Source of the DNA: Iris pallida
Lineage: Eukaryota > Streptophyta > Magnoliopsida > Asparagales > Iridaceae
Assembly: GCA_029216955.1 (NCBI GenBank)
Contig: JANAVB010044017.1
Coordinates: 7,360,502 to 7,424,501 of the forward strand
Direction: 5' to 3'
DNA: 64,000 bases
Below the pieces are notes generated by a model. That model was given only the letters and a program-made list of their open reading frames with translations, was not told the origin of the DNA and did no database searches. This document shows, piece by piece, positions 35,952 to 48,583 of this stretch. The stretch's first letter is position 1, and each line of letters begins with the position of its first letter. The translations under genes and the position numbers were made by a program.

Positions 35952-37532
35952 TCACCGCTGTTGTTGCTTGACTAGTTTTGTGTCCGGATAGATGTTGAGC
36001 TTATGGAGTGCAATCTCGGGATTCAGACCTAGCATGTCTTCATAGCTCCAAGCAAAGACGTCGATGTATTCTCTGATGAGTTGTAACAACGACTCCCGCT
36101 CGTCGTCTGTCAGACTTTCACTGACGAAGATTGGCTTTGGAGAGGATTCATTGTCGAGGTTAACTTGTATAACCTCATCTACAGTGGGAGGATCACAAAG
36201 TTTAAAGTATTTCTCCCATTGTACATCCAGTTGCTGGACCCACGGTTCCAACTCAAGAGGTTCAAGTAGGTCTTCGTCTTCTTCTTCGACATCAACGGAT
36301 GTCATATTGGCAGATAATGTCGGTCTGAATATATCTCCAATACTGCTATCGGAGTCGTAAATGGGTGACTCAGATGAATGGGAGTACCAGTCGCATTCTT
36401 CGTCAGAACTTTTGGGCATTGTAGGTGGAGTAACATACCCGAGGCCACGATTGGATTTATGATAATGATCCTGAGGCTTCCTCAACGGTGTCGACGGCTG
36501 TAGAGACAATCATCGACCACTGCCATAATTTAGACCCGGAGTAGCCTCCATGTCGTACCCCTGCTTTTGCATGAAGTACTTGGCTTGAGGACTATATAAG
36601 TAGAGCGGTAGTCTTCCAGCTTCGGGTACGAGGTCGGACTCTTTTGGCGTAAAAGATTGAGGACCTTCTTTTCGGTCAAAGATGATTGTGTGATCCCATC
36701 CTCTTTTGTCTGAGACCGGGAAGTAAGCACCTTTTATGGGAGTAAGCCGATTTGGGGTATGGACGGTTTTCACCTGTGTGTACAGGCTAACATCTAGACA
36801 GTCCCGTACGGCATACGTTAGATTAGGCTTATCATACTCAGAATAGTCTAACGACAGCCTCTTATTGATAAAATAAGGAATTTTGTCCACCGGGATTACA
36901 TCATCAGGAGAGGGGCTATCCGCCTGTGTAACCACATATTTGGTGAGTTCTCCGTCTTCCTTGGCTACCCCCTGCGAGCTCAGAGTTTGGGCCGCTATTT
37001 TGGGTAACTTCACCACCAAGGGTTCTGCTTGAGGTATTCTTCTGCCTAGGAGTGTTGGATCAACACTTAGCTGCTGGCTCATCTTGGGAAGACAGATGAA
37101 CATAGGCTCAGCAAGGGATTTTGTGTCTTCTAGACGCCTTGGAGCAGATTTTGGCAATCGGATTACCATCGGTGTTACCGAGGGCTTCGCATCTTCCTAT
37201 TGCCTTTGATTGGACTTTGGCAGCCGAATCACCATTGGTCCTATAACAGGTTTTGGCTTTTGACTGGATCTCGGGAGACGGATGACCATTGGTTCTGACT
37301 GTGCAGGTGTGACAGAAGAATCGAGTACCTCTTTATGCATGGTTGCGACAGGGGATGCGTCCCTGCCCGATTTACGGGGTTGGAGATAGATTCTCAAGGG
37401 TTCCTCTGGCCCTGCGAAGGCCTCCGGCTCGTCCGTTATGTGTTTCCTGGATTCATCATATAGACAAGCCTCCGACGAGTAATAAGATTCAACTCCTTTG
37501 AAGGGATCAATGTCGGCAAATTCGGTCTTCAC
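35952..37532 (-). pseudogene. Element E protease-RT linker region
   Basis: Three successive frames (37532-37197, 37169-36510 and 36509-35952) are nearly contiguous. The first two carry repeated MVIRLPK(S/R)S-type strings (PMVIRLPRSSQKPK, MVIRLPKSNQR, MVIRLPKSAPRR), an internal repeat typical of disordered Tat linkers. The third is acidic (EEEDEDLLEPLELE) and ends with ESLLQLIREYIDVFAWSYEDM, the conserved lead-in to RT. Stops at 37194-37196 and 36507-36509 break the frame. Confidence 0.82.
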
Positions 37533-37562
37533 AAAACCGTGTTTACTAACATATTTGAAACA

Positions 37563-38755
37563 CTAGTGAAGGGTGGATGGCACGATCATGTAGTCATGTA
37601 TCCATGGACGTCCCCGGAGGATGTTGTAGGAGGTGTCTGCATCTATGACGTAGCAGGTAACTTTCGTCCTCAGGTCACCAATTTGGCACTTCAACCGAAT
37701 CTTCCCTAGGGGATAGCTTCTTCCTGAGTTAAACCCGCTAATGGCAGTGTTGGTTGCTGCTAGCCGGTGCATAGGGATGCCAAGAAGTTGGAGCAGGCTT
37801 TTCAGTATGATGCTTATTGACGATCCCGGGTCGATATGCATCCTATCCACCTTGATGTCGCCTATGTATCCAGTGTAGTACAAGGGGCGATCATGTAAGT
37901 TGGCCTTAATCAATATGTCCTGTGGAGTAAATACGATGTTGGGCATTGCATCTGTGCTACCACCGTCCTGTAGATCTGCTGGCAGGTCTTCCCCTGGAGG
38001 CTTGACCTGAGCTAAATAGGTATCAGCATTCTGGAGTGCTTCGCTTAATGCGACACGAAGATCCTTGGAGAGCCTTAGGAGCTCGTATAGCGACAACTTT
38101 GCTGGCATATTAGCCAATTGTGCTAATATGTCGAAGTTGTAAGGTCTCTCCAATCCCTGAGGTATATCATTGCGGAGTGTCCTGTCGAAGCGGTCTCCCT
38201 TGTCTTGGACTTATCCACCAGTGGAGGCTGAGATGGTCTTGGAACATCAGGGGGAGGCAACGTTGCTAGCTGAGGATCTTCGGCTGGACTATCCCGTGCG
38301 GGCTGGACTTGTGCTCCAGACCGGGTAACAACATCTGCAGCTTCTTCAGCTTCAGCTGAAATTATATAGCAGGCTCTAGACTTCTTGTCCTTCTTCTTTT
38401 TGGTAGGAGATGACACCCCCTGGGTAATTTTGAGCACCAAGTCTGGATGCACCCACATGATCTCTCCTCGCGATGTGGTGAGGGGTACCAATCCAGATGT
38501 CTGGCTCCGGGCGGATGGAAGATTAGTAACCTCCATCATTGCCCGGGGAATAGGTATTACCCCGTCAGGAGTGCTTGTTGGAGGAAAATCGTTGAACTGA
38601 ATAGATACCATGTTCGCCGGCACAGTAACCTCTTCAAAGTCTATCGACAAAGCTTTGGAGTCGATAAGACTCTGGATGTACCGCTTTAATTGGAAGCAAT
38701 CCTTGGTGGCATGATGGACATAGAGATGGAAGTGACAGTACTTTGGTTCCTCCAT
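37563..38755 (-). pseudogene. Element E gag C-terminus (CCHC-like) and aspartic protease
   Basis: Frame 38755-38123 opens with KYCHFHLYVHHATKDCFQLK, a Tat-type zinc motif with spacing C-X2-H-X4-H-X4-C, followed by a linker with a basic patch (PTKKKKDKKSR). Frame 38153-37563 overlaps it by 31 bases in another phase. It holds the protease: the active site RMHIDPGSSISIIL, then MHRLAATNTAISGF and YNILRGRPWIHDY. The overlap suggests a frameshift between the two parts. Confidence 0.86.
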
Positions 38756-39142
38756 TTCTGCTGCCCGGGGCTCGTGCCTTGGTGGCGGGAGCTAGATCCT
38801 ACCCCCTTGTAAGAGCATATCGAAGATAGGTTTGACATGACTATCTTCGAATGAGTAATTGATCTTGGGCCACTGACCTTCCGTCTATTTTTGTTCAGAC
38901 TTCTGAGTCGCATCAGTGACCATGGCCTGTTTGCCCTTATTATTCCGATTAGTGGTTGCGCCACTGTTGTTGTTACTGGAGGTGGGACTAGGACGTCTGT
39001 CCTTATCTTCTCCGTCTGGGATGTGTAACCCTAGCTGGCGAGCCTTCTTCAATTTTGCCTCCGCATTGGTAGCACTTATGATGAAGGTCGTCTAATCTCT
39101 GAACTGATCGTCTCCCATCCAAAGGCTAATTGCAGGAAGCAG

Positions 39143-40200
39143 CTACTTCTGGCAGATTTCAATCAGGAAGCTTTCGGGATTGTCCTGAGGCAATTTCATC
39201 GCGGTTTGGCGGAACCGCTTAATATAGTTCCTCGTCAGCTCCCTCTCTCCCTGAACGACGTCCATGAGAGATGACATCGTCACATCATGCCCCACCTCGT
39301 AGAATCTCTCTAGGAACATGTGCTTGAAGCCATCAAAAGAATGGATACAGTTGTCGAGGAGGTTGCGGTACCAGTCGAACGTAATCCCCTCCAATGCTCC
39401 GATGAATAATCGCGTGAGGATGGCATCACTATGCGGCAAATGGTCGGTCATGACTTCAAAGTAAGTCATGTACCGACTAGCACAGGTCTTTCCATCATAA
39501 GAATCGATATGGACAGCTTGTACCATGGTAGAAAAGGTACGTCCCTCCATGCGATGGGATATGGAAGTCGTATTCTGAGATCCTGAGAGGAGTCTCGGGC
39601 ATTGAACATCGCTCGGAGCTCCTGGACTTCTCTTCTAGCCTCCTTGGCTTCATCTGGAGCTGAAGGAACAGATGGTGCTACGGGATCATCACTCAAAGGA
39701 GGGGCGGTTGTGTTAGAGTCTGCGCTGACTGCGGGTCCCAAGCTTGTTTATCCGGGCATCCTCTGTGGTTGAGCTGGCAAGGCGGGTTTGATCTCGTCAA
39801 CCGACTTGACTAAGGACATGAGCATGGCTTCGAGCACTTCTAGCTATTGTTAGTCGAAAGGTACTTCATAATCGTCGTCAGTCAAAAAGACTGTTCTCAC
39901 GTGGGTAGAGGTAGAAGGAATTGTGGCAGAGGTACTCTCGGTGTCGTACCCTTGTATAGAGAAATCATCGAAAAATGTCGGAATATCATCTTCATCAGAC
40001 TCGGAAAGGGTGCTACCCCCTGTGCAGGAAGCCGCATCGTCTTGGCGAGGGCGGTGCCCCTCAGGGAAATCCGATTCTGTTACAGAGTTCTGGGGGATCT
40101 TTACCCCCTGAGTGTGCTCTTGGTACACCGGGTTGTCGCATACATTGAGGGGACTGCTATCCCCAGCTTCATCTACTCTCAAGGAGGATGAAGACGCACC
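39143..40200 (-). pseudogene. Element E gag
   Basis: An acidic frame (40182-39850, TLSESDEDDIPTFFDDF) leads in the same phase, through stops at about 39847 and 39750, to 39741-39466 (EAKEARREVQELRAMF, a likely coiled coil). After a frame change the frame 39550-39143 holds the gag domain: YMTYFEVMTDH, FIGALEGITFDWYRNL, FKHMFLERFYE, LTRNYIKRFRQ. Gag would form the particle shell. Short frames at 40535-40236 (upstream) lack recognised content. Confidence 0.85.
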
Positions 40201-40769
40201 CCAAGGTGCCGGAAGCTTCTTCTTGGATCGAGTGCCTAAATAGACACCCCCTGTGGTTGATGGGAACCCCCCAGATGAGGGTCTCCTTGCAATACTGGCC
40301 GAGATAGCCGGGCTGGAAGAGCCTGTCTTCTTTCCTCCCTTGCCAGGAGAAATTCTTTGAGTTGAATTACAGGAGGCGAAAGAAAACTCTTCGTCCCCTG
40401 GAATTTGTACCTGTCGGACCGGTGCTGGCTACTGCAGTCGTTGGAAAACTGACTGCCGATCTTCGGACACTGCTGATTTGTTACTGCAGCAGTTGATGAT
40501 GACTTGAGTGCAATGACGCCCCTAGAAGGACTCATTGCATGCTGACGCTATCATCTTGTGCTTGTGAGTAATCACGTCGCGTAAGTCGGTAGGAAGCTGC
40601 TCTGCCTTTGCACCAAACTTATGAACTCGGGGATCCCGAGCGCACGAGTGCTTAGGCATCATGTTTGTTCCTGATCCCTGGCTAGTAAAAGCACTTGCTC
40701 TAGATCTTTAGAGGGAGACTTTAAAGACCCACCCTGTCCGTTAGCCCTGGGGGACTAAACGCGGGTGGT

Positions 40770-41415
40770 TCAGTACAATTTTCCATCAGGAGCCCGTGTA
40801 ACAGTTAACGGGGCCCACTGACAGTCAACAACTTGGACAATTGACTGGACTGGTTGAGCCCGCACTGCCCTAGACCTTTTTGACTTAGCGCCCAAAGGTA
40901 CATAGTAAAAAGAGTCCAGACTGATACATCCTGCATCTTTAGTGGGCCGCATGGCATCGGGCCCGCATGAGAGGCGGTCGAACATAGAGCTCCTGACAAG
41001 GCCGCATGAAATGCCCTGTCTATGGGCAGGATTGGTCGTCGTATGGACCATCTTCTTGCGGCTAGAGCTGGCTGCCGCATGGATCATCTTCCTGCGGCGA
41101 GAGTTGGCTGTCGCATGAGTTGTCTGCCTGCGGCCAAAGTTGGCTATTGCATGGAAAGACTGCCCATCTCCTCTCTGATGCCGCCTCTTTGTCCGTATGG
41201 AGTTCCCTTGTGCCCCCAAAAACTCAGTATCGTAGTATTTTCCTTTGCTGGATTTGGGGACAGCGGGGTCCTCTGCGGTCTGAAATAGAGCCACAGGAGA
41301 GTTTTGGTCACCGTCTTGGGCTGCAGAATGAGCTTCTTCGAGAACTTGGTCGGGGACAACAGTTTTGCGCACCGACGCCTTGTCAGTCCTCTTCGAGTTG
41401 GCTCGCTTCTGAGAC
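40770..41415 (-). CDS. Element E ORF1-like protein with 12-residue repeats (unknown function)
   Basis: I do not recognise this protein. The frame is open from the deletion break at about 41415 to a TGA after DGKLY at 40770. The first ATG in it is at 41372. The middle (about 41180-41020) holds four 12-residue repeats, for example THATANSRRRKM, IHAAASSSRKKM and VHTTTNPAHRQG, encoded by a 36-bp minisatellite. The C-terminal 50 residues (from VPLGAKSKRSRAVRAQ) match a frame in element F at 62682-62879 (APSGAKSKKSRALRAQ). Conservation between two elements argues that it is a real protein. It precedes gag, where Ogre-type Tat elements carry an extra ORF1. The N-terminus is lost. Confidence 0.6.
41020..41180. 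repeat. 36-bp coding minisatellite in element E ORF1
   Basis: Units such as TTGGCTGTCGCATGAG followed by CTGCCTGCGGCCAAAG repeat about four times. The motif GCCGCATG or its complement CATGCGGC is part of each unit, so the ATGCGGC word is also present in coding sequence. Confidence 0.85.
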
Positions 41416-42098
41416 GGACTATCTGATGCAGTCTCTAGCTCGTAAAGATATTATTTTTTTCTTGAATGTTGCCAGCCTTTTGCAGGGGTGTGGCACCCTG
41501 TTATTTATAATAGGATGGATTTTGAGCCGCATAGACGGCTTGCAGCCACGTGGCTGATTAGTACGCGAAGACCCGCTCTTGGTCTGCCATCTGTCAGTTT
41601 GTTGGGATTTTGTTGCAGCAAATCTGGGTGGTTAAGGAATTGGTCAGATTGTCACGTGTCCCGTTGCGTATAGCATTCTCAGTCTTCGATCATGCGGGGT
41701 CGCATGAGAAGCATACGGCCTGAATCACAATTACTTCCGTCTGCATGAAGTTCTGGAAATTTTGGGGCCGCATAATCTGGGCCGCATAAGTGTTATGCGG
41801 CCTAGATGACACTCTTCTGGCCGCATGGAGGCGTACGAACCCTGCTTTTGGGCGACATCGCACGTCTTATCTTTCTTGTCGAAGTGTCAAAACTGTCATG
41901 TTTTGCTATGACTTGTTAGCTTTATCAGTCGAACTGCTCCTCCTTGGTCGTATATTTTCATTCTACAGTTGTTCGTCGTTGGGCCGCATATGTCTTTGAG
42001 CAGTCATGCGGCTTTCCTTCATGCGGACCTATTTGGCCCAAGGTACCTATACGACAATTTGTAATCCGTATGAACTCCATATTTTTCATGTTTCTACA
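41416..42098 (-). repeat. Element E 5' LTR (683 bp, truncated at its inner end)
   Basis: It matches 29867-30549 from GGACTATCTGATGCAG to TTTCTACA and then stops matching. The last 182 bases of the other LTR, the primer binding site and the leader are missing, and open ORF1 codons begin right at the break. A deletion across the LTR-leader border explains this. Confidence 0.82.
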
Positions 42099-42101
42099 TA
42101 A

Positions 42102-42914
42102 AAGAATTATCCTACGCATGATCTTGAGATAGCGGCGATTGTGTTCACATTGAAACTATGGCGGCACTATCTTTATGGTATGGCTTGCAGCATCTATACG
42201 GATCACAAAAGCCTCAAATATATCTTTACCCAACGGGCCTTGAACTTATGGCAGTGGCGTTGGCTCGAACTCATCAAAGATTATGATCCGACTATCGAAT
42301 ACAAGCCGGGTAAGGAAAACGTCCTAGCGGATGCTCTAAGTAGAATATTTACAGGATACCTGGCTATCAACCGTCACATGCAACGAGACTTGGCAGAATT
42401 GGGTATCGAACTCCGAATTTGCTACCGTGGAGCACAATTGGCCCAATTGTACTTTGAGTTGAGCTTGCACAATAAGATAAAGACCACACAGGAGGACGAC
42501 CCATTCCTGAAGAAGACGGCCGACTTTGTGGTAGACGAGGGCAGAATGACGCGGATGAAAGGAAAAATATGCGTGATGGACCATGCCAAACTTAGAAAAG
42601 AGATTCTGACGGAGGCCCACTATGCGAAGTACTCGTTGCATCCTGGGAGTACCAAAATTTACAAGGACTTGCGCACGACCTTTTGGTGGCACGGCATGAA
42701 AAAAGACGTGGCAACTTTTGTGTCACGGTGCATGGCCTGTCAACAGGTGAAGGTCGGGCATCAAAGACCAGGTGGGGAGCTACAGAACCTCGACATTCTA
42801 GTATGGAAGTGGAACGACATCTCTATGGATTTTATCATGGGCCTTCCAAAGATGTCGTGGGGAAATGATGCAATTTGGGTCATTGTCGATCGATTGACCA
42901 AATCTGCTCATCTC
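42102..42914 (+). pseudogene. Element C RNase H end and integrase N-terminal part
   Basis: The frame resumes after element E with [14 protein letters not shown], then [14 protein letters not shown] (RNase H) and DALSRI. The integrase zinc site follows ([31 protein letters not shown]) and the first catalytic Asp (MDFIMGLPK). The open frame runs to 42914 where the solo LTR H enters, just after [13 protein letters not shown]. This is the best-preserved part of element C. Confidence 0.94.
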
Positions 42915-43980
42915 TGTCATGACCCGCACCCACTGTGAGGGTACGAGTACGTAACAGCGCCCAACCTATGCTGCAGTGTCGGCGGTAGAATGCTGTTCTA
43001 GGTCACTATCTAACCAACAACTCACGCAATTATATAATATACTTGTCAAAATCTCAACTCCGAATGGAGGACAAGTATAGATATAATAGAATCTCAATCA
43101 CAGTCAAAGCACGATATAATAACACAGAAGTTTATAACTAAGACTAAATACAACAATAAAACCAACTACTAAAATAATATAATCTCCAACAATCTCAAAA
43201 CAAAACATATCTCAACTTATTTACAATTCAAGTTCTAAAACATAAAATTAAACCAAGTCAACTAGCTAGTCTTCCGATCACTCTGAGTGTCGAGGCCAAA
43301 GGTAGCTAAAACATCTCCTGGTCTATAGTAAGTAGGGCAAGTTTTCACTGGACAATCATCTGTAAAATTTTCAACAGGTCCAGTCAGGACAGGAACGAGC
43401 ACATCTCATCTAGAAAACCCAAGTAAATGACAGAGAACTATAAAGCAGTTATAGACAGTTATATTGATAAATATGGCAGTTTATATTTAGGTGATGGTAT
43501 AGAGAACAGTTGTGATACAAGAAAAGTATAGTAACTAAACAAGAGAAGAATCATGGCAATGAAGACGGTAAATAGAAACTAGCTGAGCTAGAGTAACATG
43601 ATATGAGTCCAGATAGTAAATGTAAACAAGTGTAAAACCAAAGTAAGTCCAGACAACATGAATCTGATACCAGGTGATTCTAGTACAAGATGAGTCCAGT
43701 ATAAGATGATTCCATTCAGTGATCAAAATTCCAGGGTGAGTCCAGACTGTACTCTAATAGTGTGTTTTAAAATACCGAGATCGACATGTAAACGGCTATA
43801 GGTAATACGGCACATCACACACCTGGACAGGTGTGAGATGGCTATCATTCCAGTTTTATTCCAGCAAATGGGATGATTCCAGAATTGGGGTATGTCTACA
43901 TGTCTTACTCAAGTATTTCCCCTTCCAGCAAGTACAAGTGAATCCAGAATACGACACGAGAATCGAGATAAGTCCAGCCA

Positions 43981-44057
43981 AACATGATGATACCATCAAT
44001 GATTCCAGTAATAGAGCCAACATGATGATACCAGCAATGATTCCAGTAATAGAGGCC
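43981..44057. repeat. 38-bp tandem duplication in the H LTR
   Basis: AACATGATGATACCA(T/G)CAATGATTCCAG begins at 43981 and 44019. Each copy ends TAATAGAG(C or G)C. Confidence 0.85.
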
Positions 44058-44326
44058 AGACAAGATGGTATGTGTGTCGCATACATGAATCCAAAAATAT
44101 TTATACATGTTGTAACAGAGAATCACATATAACTAACTAGAACTGAAGTACAGTAATTGACAAGTAAATGAGAGAACTATCAGAGAATGTACTCGCCTGA
44201 TACCCTAAACAACTGATATAAAAAGATGGCAAACTGGAGTCACAGAGTCCTAGTTAAAGCAACATAGGTTATAAAGAGTTCAATTTATATGGTAATTGTA
44301 ATTATAATGCAATCTATATGAGTCTA

Positions 44327-44460
44327 AGTCAATCTAGGTCAAAGTCAACTCTTGGTCAACTCTGGTCAACTATAAAGTTAAACTAGGTCAACTCTAGTCA
44401 ATTGTGGTCAAACTAGCTAGGGTTGGGTCAACAATAGTCAACTAGTCTAGGTTAGTCAAT
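44327..44460 (-). promoter_or_regulatory. Cluster of TTGAC (W-box core) words in the H LTR
   Basis: Eleven GTCAA words, mostly (A/G)GTCAAC, occur within 134 bases. On the minus strand, the sense strand of this LTR, they read TTGAC(C/T), the core bound by plant WRKY factors. Regulation by defence or stress signals is an inference. Confidence 0.5.
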
Positions 44461-44869
44461 TCTAGGTCTAAACAAACTAAGTATATGCAAATCAAGTATC
44501 CAAGCTAGCTACTAACTCATAGCCTAAGTCACTTGCTAAACCAAGCACAAAACTAAGCCATAAGCCAACAAGGCACACAAACTTAGTCATATAATGTATA
44601 TATATTATTCACATTTACATATTCATATACATAGATAGATATAGGAAAGCTATATATATAGGCACATACATATATATACATAGAGAAAGAGAAGGAGAGG
44701 TAAAAGAGTAAGTGAGTGTGTGTGTGTGACATGTGTGTGAAAGGATATGTGTTAATGTTCTCATATTTAGTGATAGGTAGGTGTATGTGACATGGGATAC
44801 ATAGTGTCAAAGGGTGTATGAATGTATGTGTGTAAAAGGTTATTGGTTAACTCAGTTAATAGAAATGCA

Positions 44870-45840
<971 letters not shown>

Positions 45841-47570
45841 TTATTTAATATTCATACTACATAGGTTCATAGGTTACACAAAATGCCTATGTCGTATAGT
45901 CACTCTTCTACTTAAAATTAATACTATACCAATTAGGCCTTCACTAAATTCTAGGATTAAAATATGTCGTAGCCTTTCGTGTTAGCCTTCCTAAACATCA
46001 AACGGATCACATTTTTGTGTCCGGAAGCTCCCGGAATCGCGAAAACACCAAAACGTGCTTGTCTTTCGGACAGTTGACACTCAAATAGTTTTACAGAAAG
46101 TTGTAGAACGATTTTGGCTTATTAAAATATATATTTAGAAAGCTAACTTCGATACGGTTCTTTTAAAAAAAATGAGAGATTAAATGGAGTTCTAAGCTAA
46201 AAGTTATGATATTTCTAAGTTGCTTTGGTCAATAAAAACGTGGATGAATATTATGACGAATTTGAGTTGTTTTGAACAAAAGAAACACATGTAAGCCAAG
46301 ATACTTGGATACCAACATAGGTATCCAAATGAAACTCATTCTAACTATCCTAACTAAGATCAATCCACTCTCTAACCATTCTAAAACTGAATTTAAATAT
46401 CTATTTAAACTATTATCATACATACATACACATGGGGTGTCCTAATTTGGGATCTATCAAGTAGGACACAAGACACATATCTAAAATCCTCAAGAGAGCT
46501 CCAAATGGCCTCAAATTTGAATCTAAAGGGGACACATGCATGAGGATGGATCCTACGGATTCAAAACTAATTTATATGCAAAGAAAATCGATTTAGAGGA
46601 TGGGTTTTACCTATTGTGAGTGGAATCCCAAGGAATTCTTTAGGACATGGCTCTGATACGAAGATCCCTCAAAGTGGACACTCCTCCTTACATTTCTCTT
46701 CCAATCCTTGGTAGCACCCTTCCCTTGGAGAATGGGAATGATTGAGGAAAGATTTGGTGAATGAATGATTTGATTTGGAGATCAAATCAAAGGGAAGGCT
46801 CTCTAAAATTAGGGAAGAACAAAAGGAAAATAAAAGAGGCAAGATTGTAATGAATGAAATGAATCATTCTCCCCTAAAGGTGGATGCCATAAAGAGTCCA
46901 CTAGGGCTAATGGGAAATGTTGTAATTGCCCCTCTCTAGTCTCATATGGTTAAGTCTAGACTAGGTTCAAGTTTGGGGTCAAAAGGATCTAGTTTTGAGT
47001 CTCTAACATAACCATTCTAACATGATAAAAATTAGTCTAACGAACTAACTTAAATGTTAGATTTTGTGGGCCATGCTTAACTTAATATTGGGTCCCATCT
47101 AGAGTTTAAGCTACCTGGGTCACAATACAAGTCGGAACGAGACGAAACTCAAACCCGACTAAACAAATCCATTAAAAACAATATTAAAAATATAAAATTT
47201 TCCCAAAATATTAAAATATGAAAAATGACCAAAATTATAATACATCAATTTAAATATTATTAAAATAATCTTAAATTTACCAATTAGTCAAAATCCTAAA
47301 TAATTCAAAAGTCACAAAAAGACCAAAATACCCTTAGCCTAAAAGTTGTAAATAGTCATTCTAATCACATGGTTAGGTCCCCATGGTCATGGTTAGTCTC
47401 TAGGCTCAACAGTTCTAGGATTAACTAGCGAACACATCAAAATTATAATTCACTAATTTTAAATAGTATTAAATTAATTAAAAAATCTCATAAATCATAA
47501 ATCCTATTATTAAATAATAAACTTTTATAAAAGTTCAAAATTACCCTCATTTAGAAAATTGGGTGTTACA

Positions 47571-48573
47571 AGTTTATCGCAATCAAAGCATTATGGAGCG
47601 TCGATCGGTTAGCTCAGATCTATATCAATGAGATTATCCGACTGCACGGGGTACCTGCCACAATCATTTAGGACAGAGATGGGCAATTCTTGTTACGTTT
47701 CTGGACGAGTCTGCAAGCGACGATAGGCACTAAGCTGAACCTTAGCTCCGCATACCACCCGCAAACCGATGGCCAGACAGAAAGAGTGAATCAGATCCTG
47801 GAAGATATGTTATGTCTGTGTGCAATAGATTTAAAGACTAGTTGGGACACGCACTTGCCGCTCGTGGAGTTTGCGTACAACAACAGTTATCAATCGAGCA
47901 TCCAGATGGCTCCCTACGAGCACTTTACGGGAGGAAGTGCCGATCTCCGATTTGCTGGGACGAAGTCGGGAAGCGACAAGTGCTCGGGCCAGAACTAGTC
48001 GAACAAGCCGTTGAGAAGGTCTGCATGATTCGAGATAGGCTCCGTATTACTCAGAGTCGACAGAAGAGTTATGCAAATACTCGTCGACGACTATTAGAGT
48101 TCTTGGTTAGGGACCATTTGTTTTTGAAGGTAACGTCGATGCGGGGCGTAATACGATTCGGGATGAAAGAAAAACTGAGTCCGAGATTCGTGGGACCCTT
48201 CGAGATTCTTGAAAGAATGACAACAGTTGCTTATCGAATTACGCTACCTCCTGCCCTGGCTGAAGTGTATAACGTCTTTCATGTCTTCCAACTTCAGAAG
48301 TACGTACATGACCCAAGTCATGTGGTTAGTTTCGATCAGTTGTAGCTGCGCGTCGATCTATCATACTCGGAGGAGCCCGTACAAATTTTGGACTGTAAAG
48401 AAAAGATCCTGCAGAGCCGATCGATGTCCTTAGTTCACGTACTCTGGCACAACCATTCAGTTGAGGAGTCGACATGGGAACTAGAGGCGGAAATGAAAGA
48501 GAAGTATCCTTTACTTTTTGCCGACGAAGGTCAAACCCTTGTTTTTAAGTTTCGGGACGAAACTTTTTTTTAG
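47571..48573 (+). pseudogene. Element C integrase C-terminal part and chromodomain
   Basis: The frame resumes in 47573 with SVDRLAQIYINEIIRLHGV, passes a TAG at about 47669, then DRDGQF (second catalytic Asp), AYHPQTDGQTERVNQ (catalytic Glu) and FAYNNSYQSSIQM. A frameshift near 47925 shifts to GRKCRSPICWDE, MKEKLSPRFVGPFEIL, VYNVFHVFQLQKYV and, after a TAG at 48343-48345, the chromodomain-like end (QILDCKEK, STWELE, KYPLLF). The TAG at 48571-48573 ends it. Confidence 0.92.
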
Positions 48574-48583
48574 TGGTATATTA

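Larger units (their letters stand above)
29685..42098 (-). mobile_element. Element E: Tat-lineage Ty3/gypsy element with dual RNase H, nested in C
   Basis: This 12.4-kb element lies on the minus strand. Order on that strand: 5' LTR (partial), an ORF1-like frame with 12-residue repeats, gag, CCHC motif, protease, long linker, RT, RNase H, a second archaeal-type RNase H, integrase, long 3' region with an antisense unit, 3' LTR. The second RNase H between the first RNase H and integrase, together with the long 3' region, is the known hallmark of plant Tat/Ogre elements. There is no chromodomain. Shared LTR parts differ at about 15 of 205 bases near one end. Many stops make the copy dead. Confidence 0.93.
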
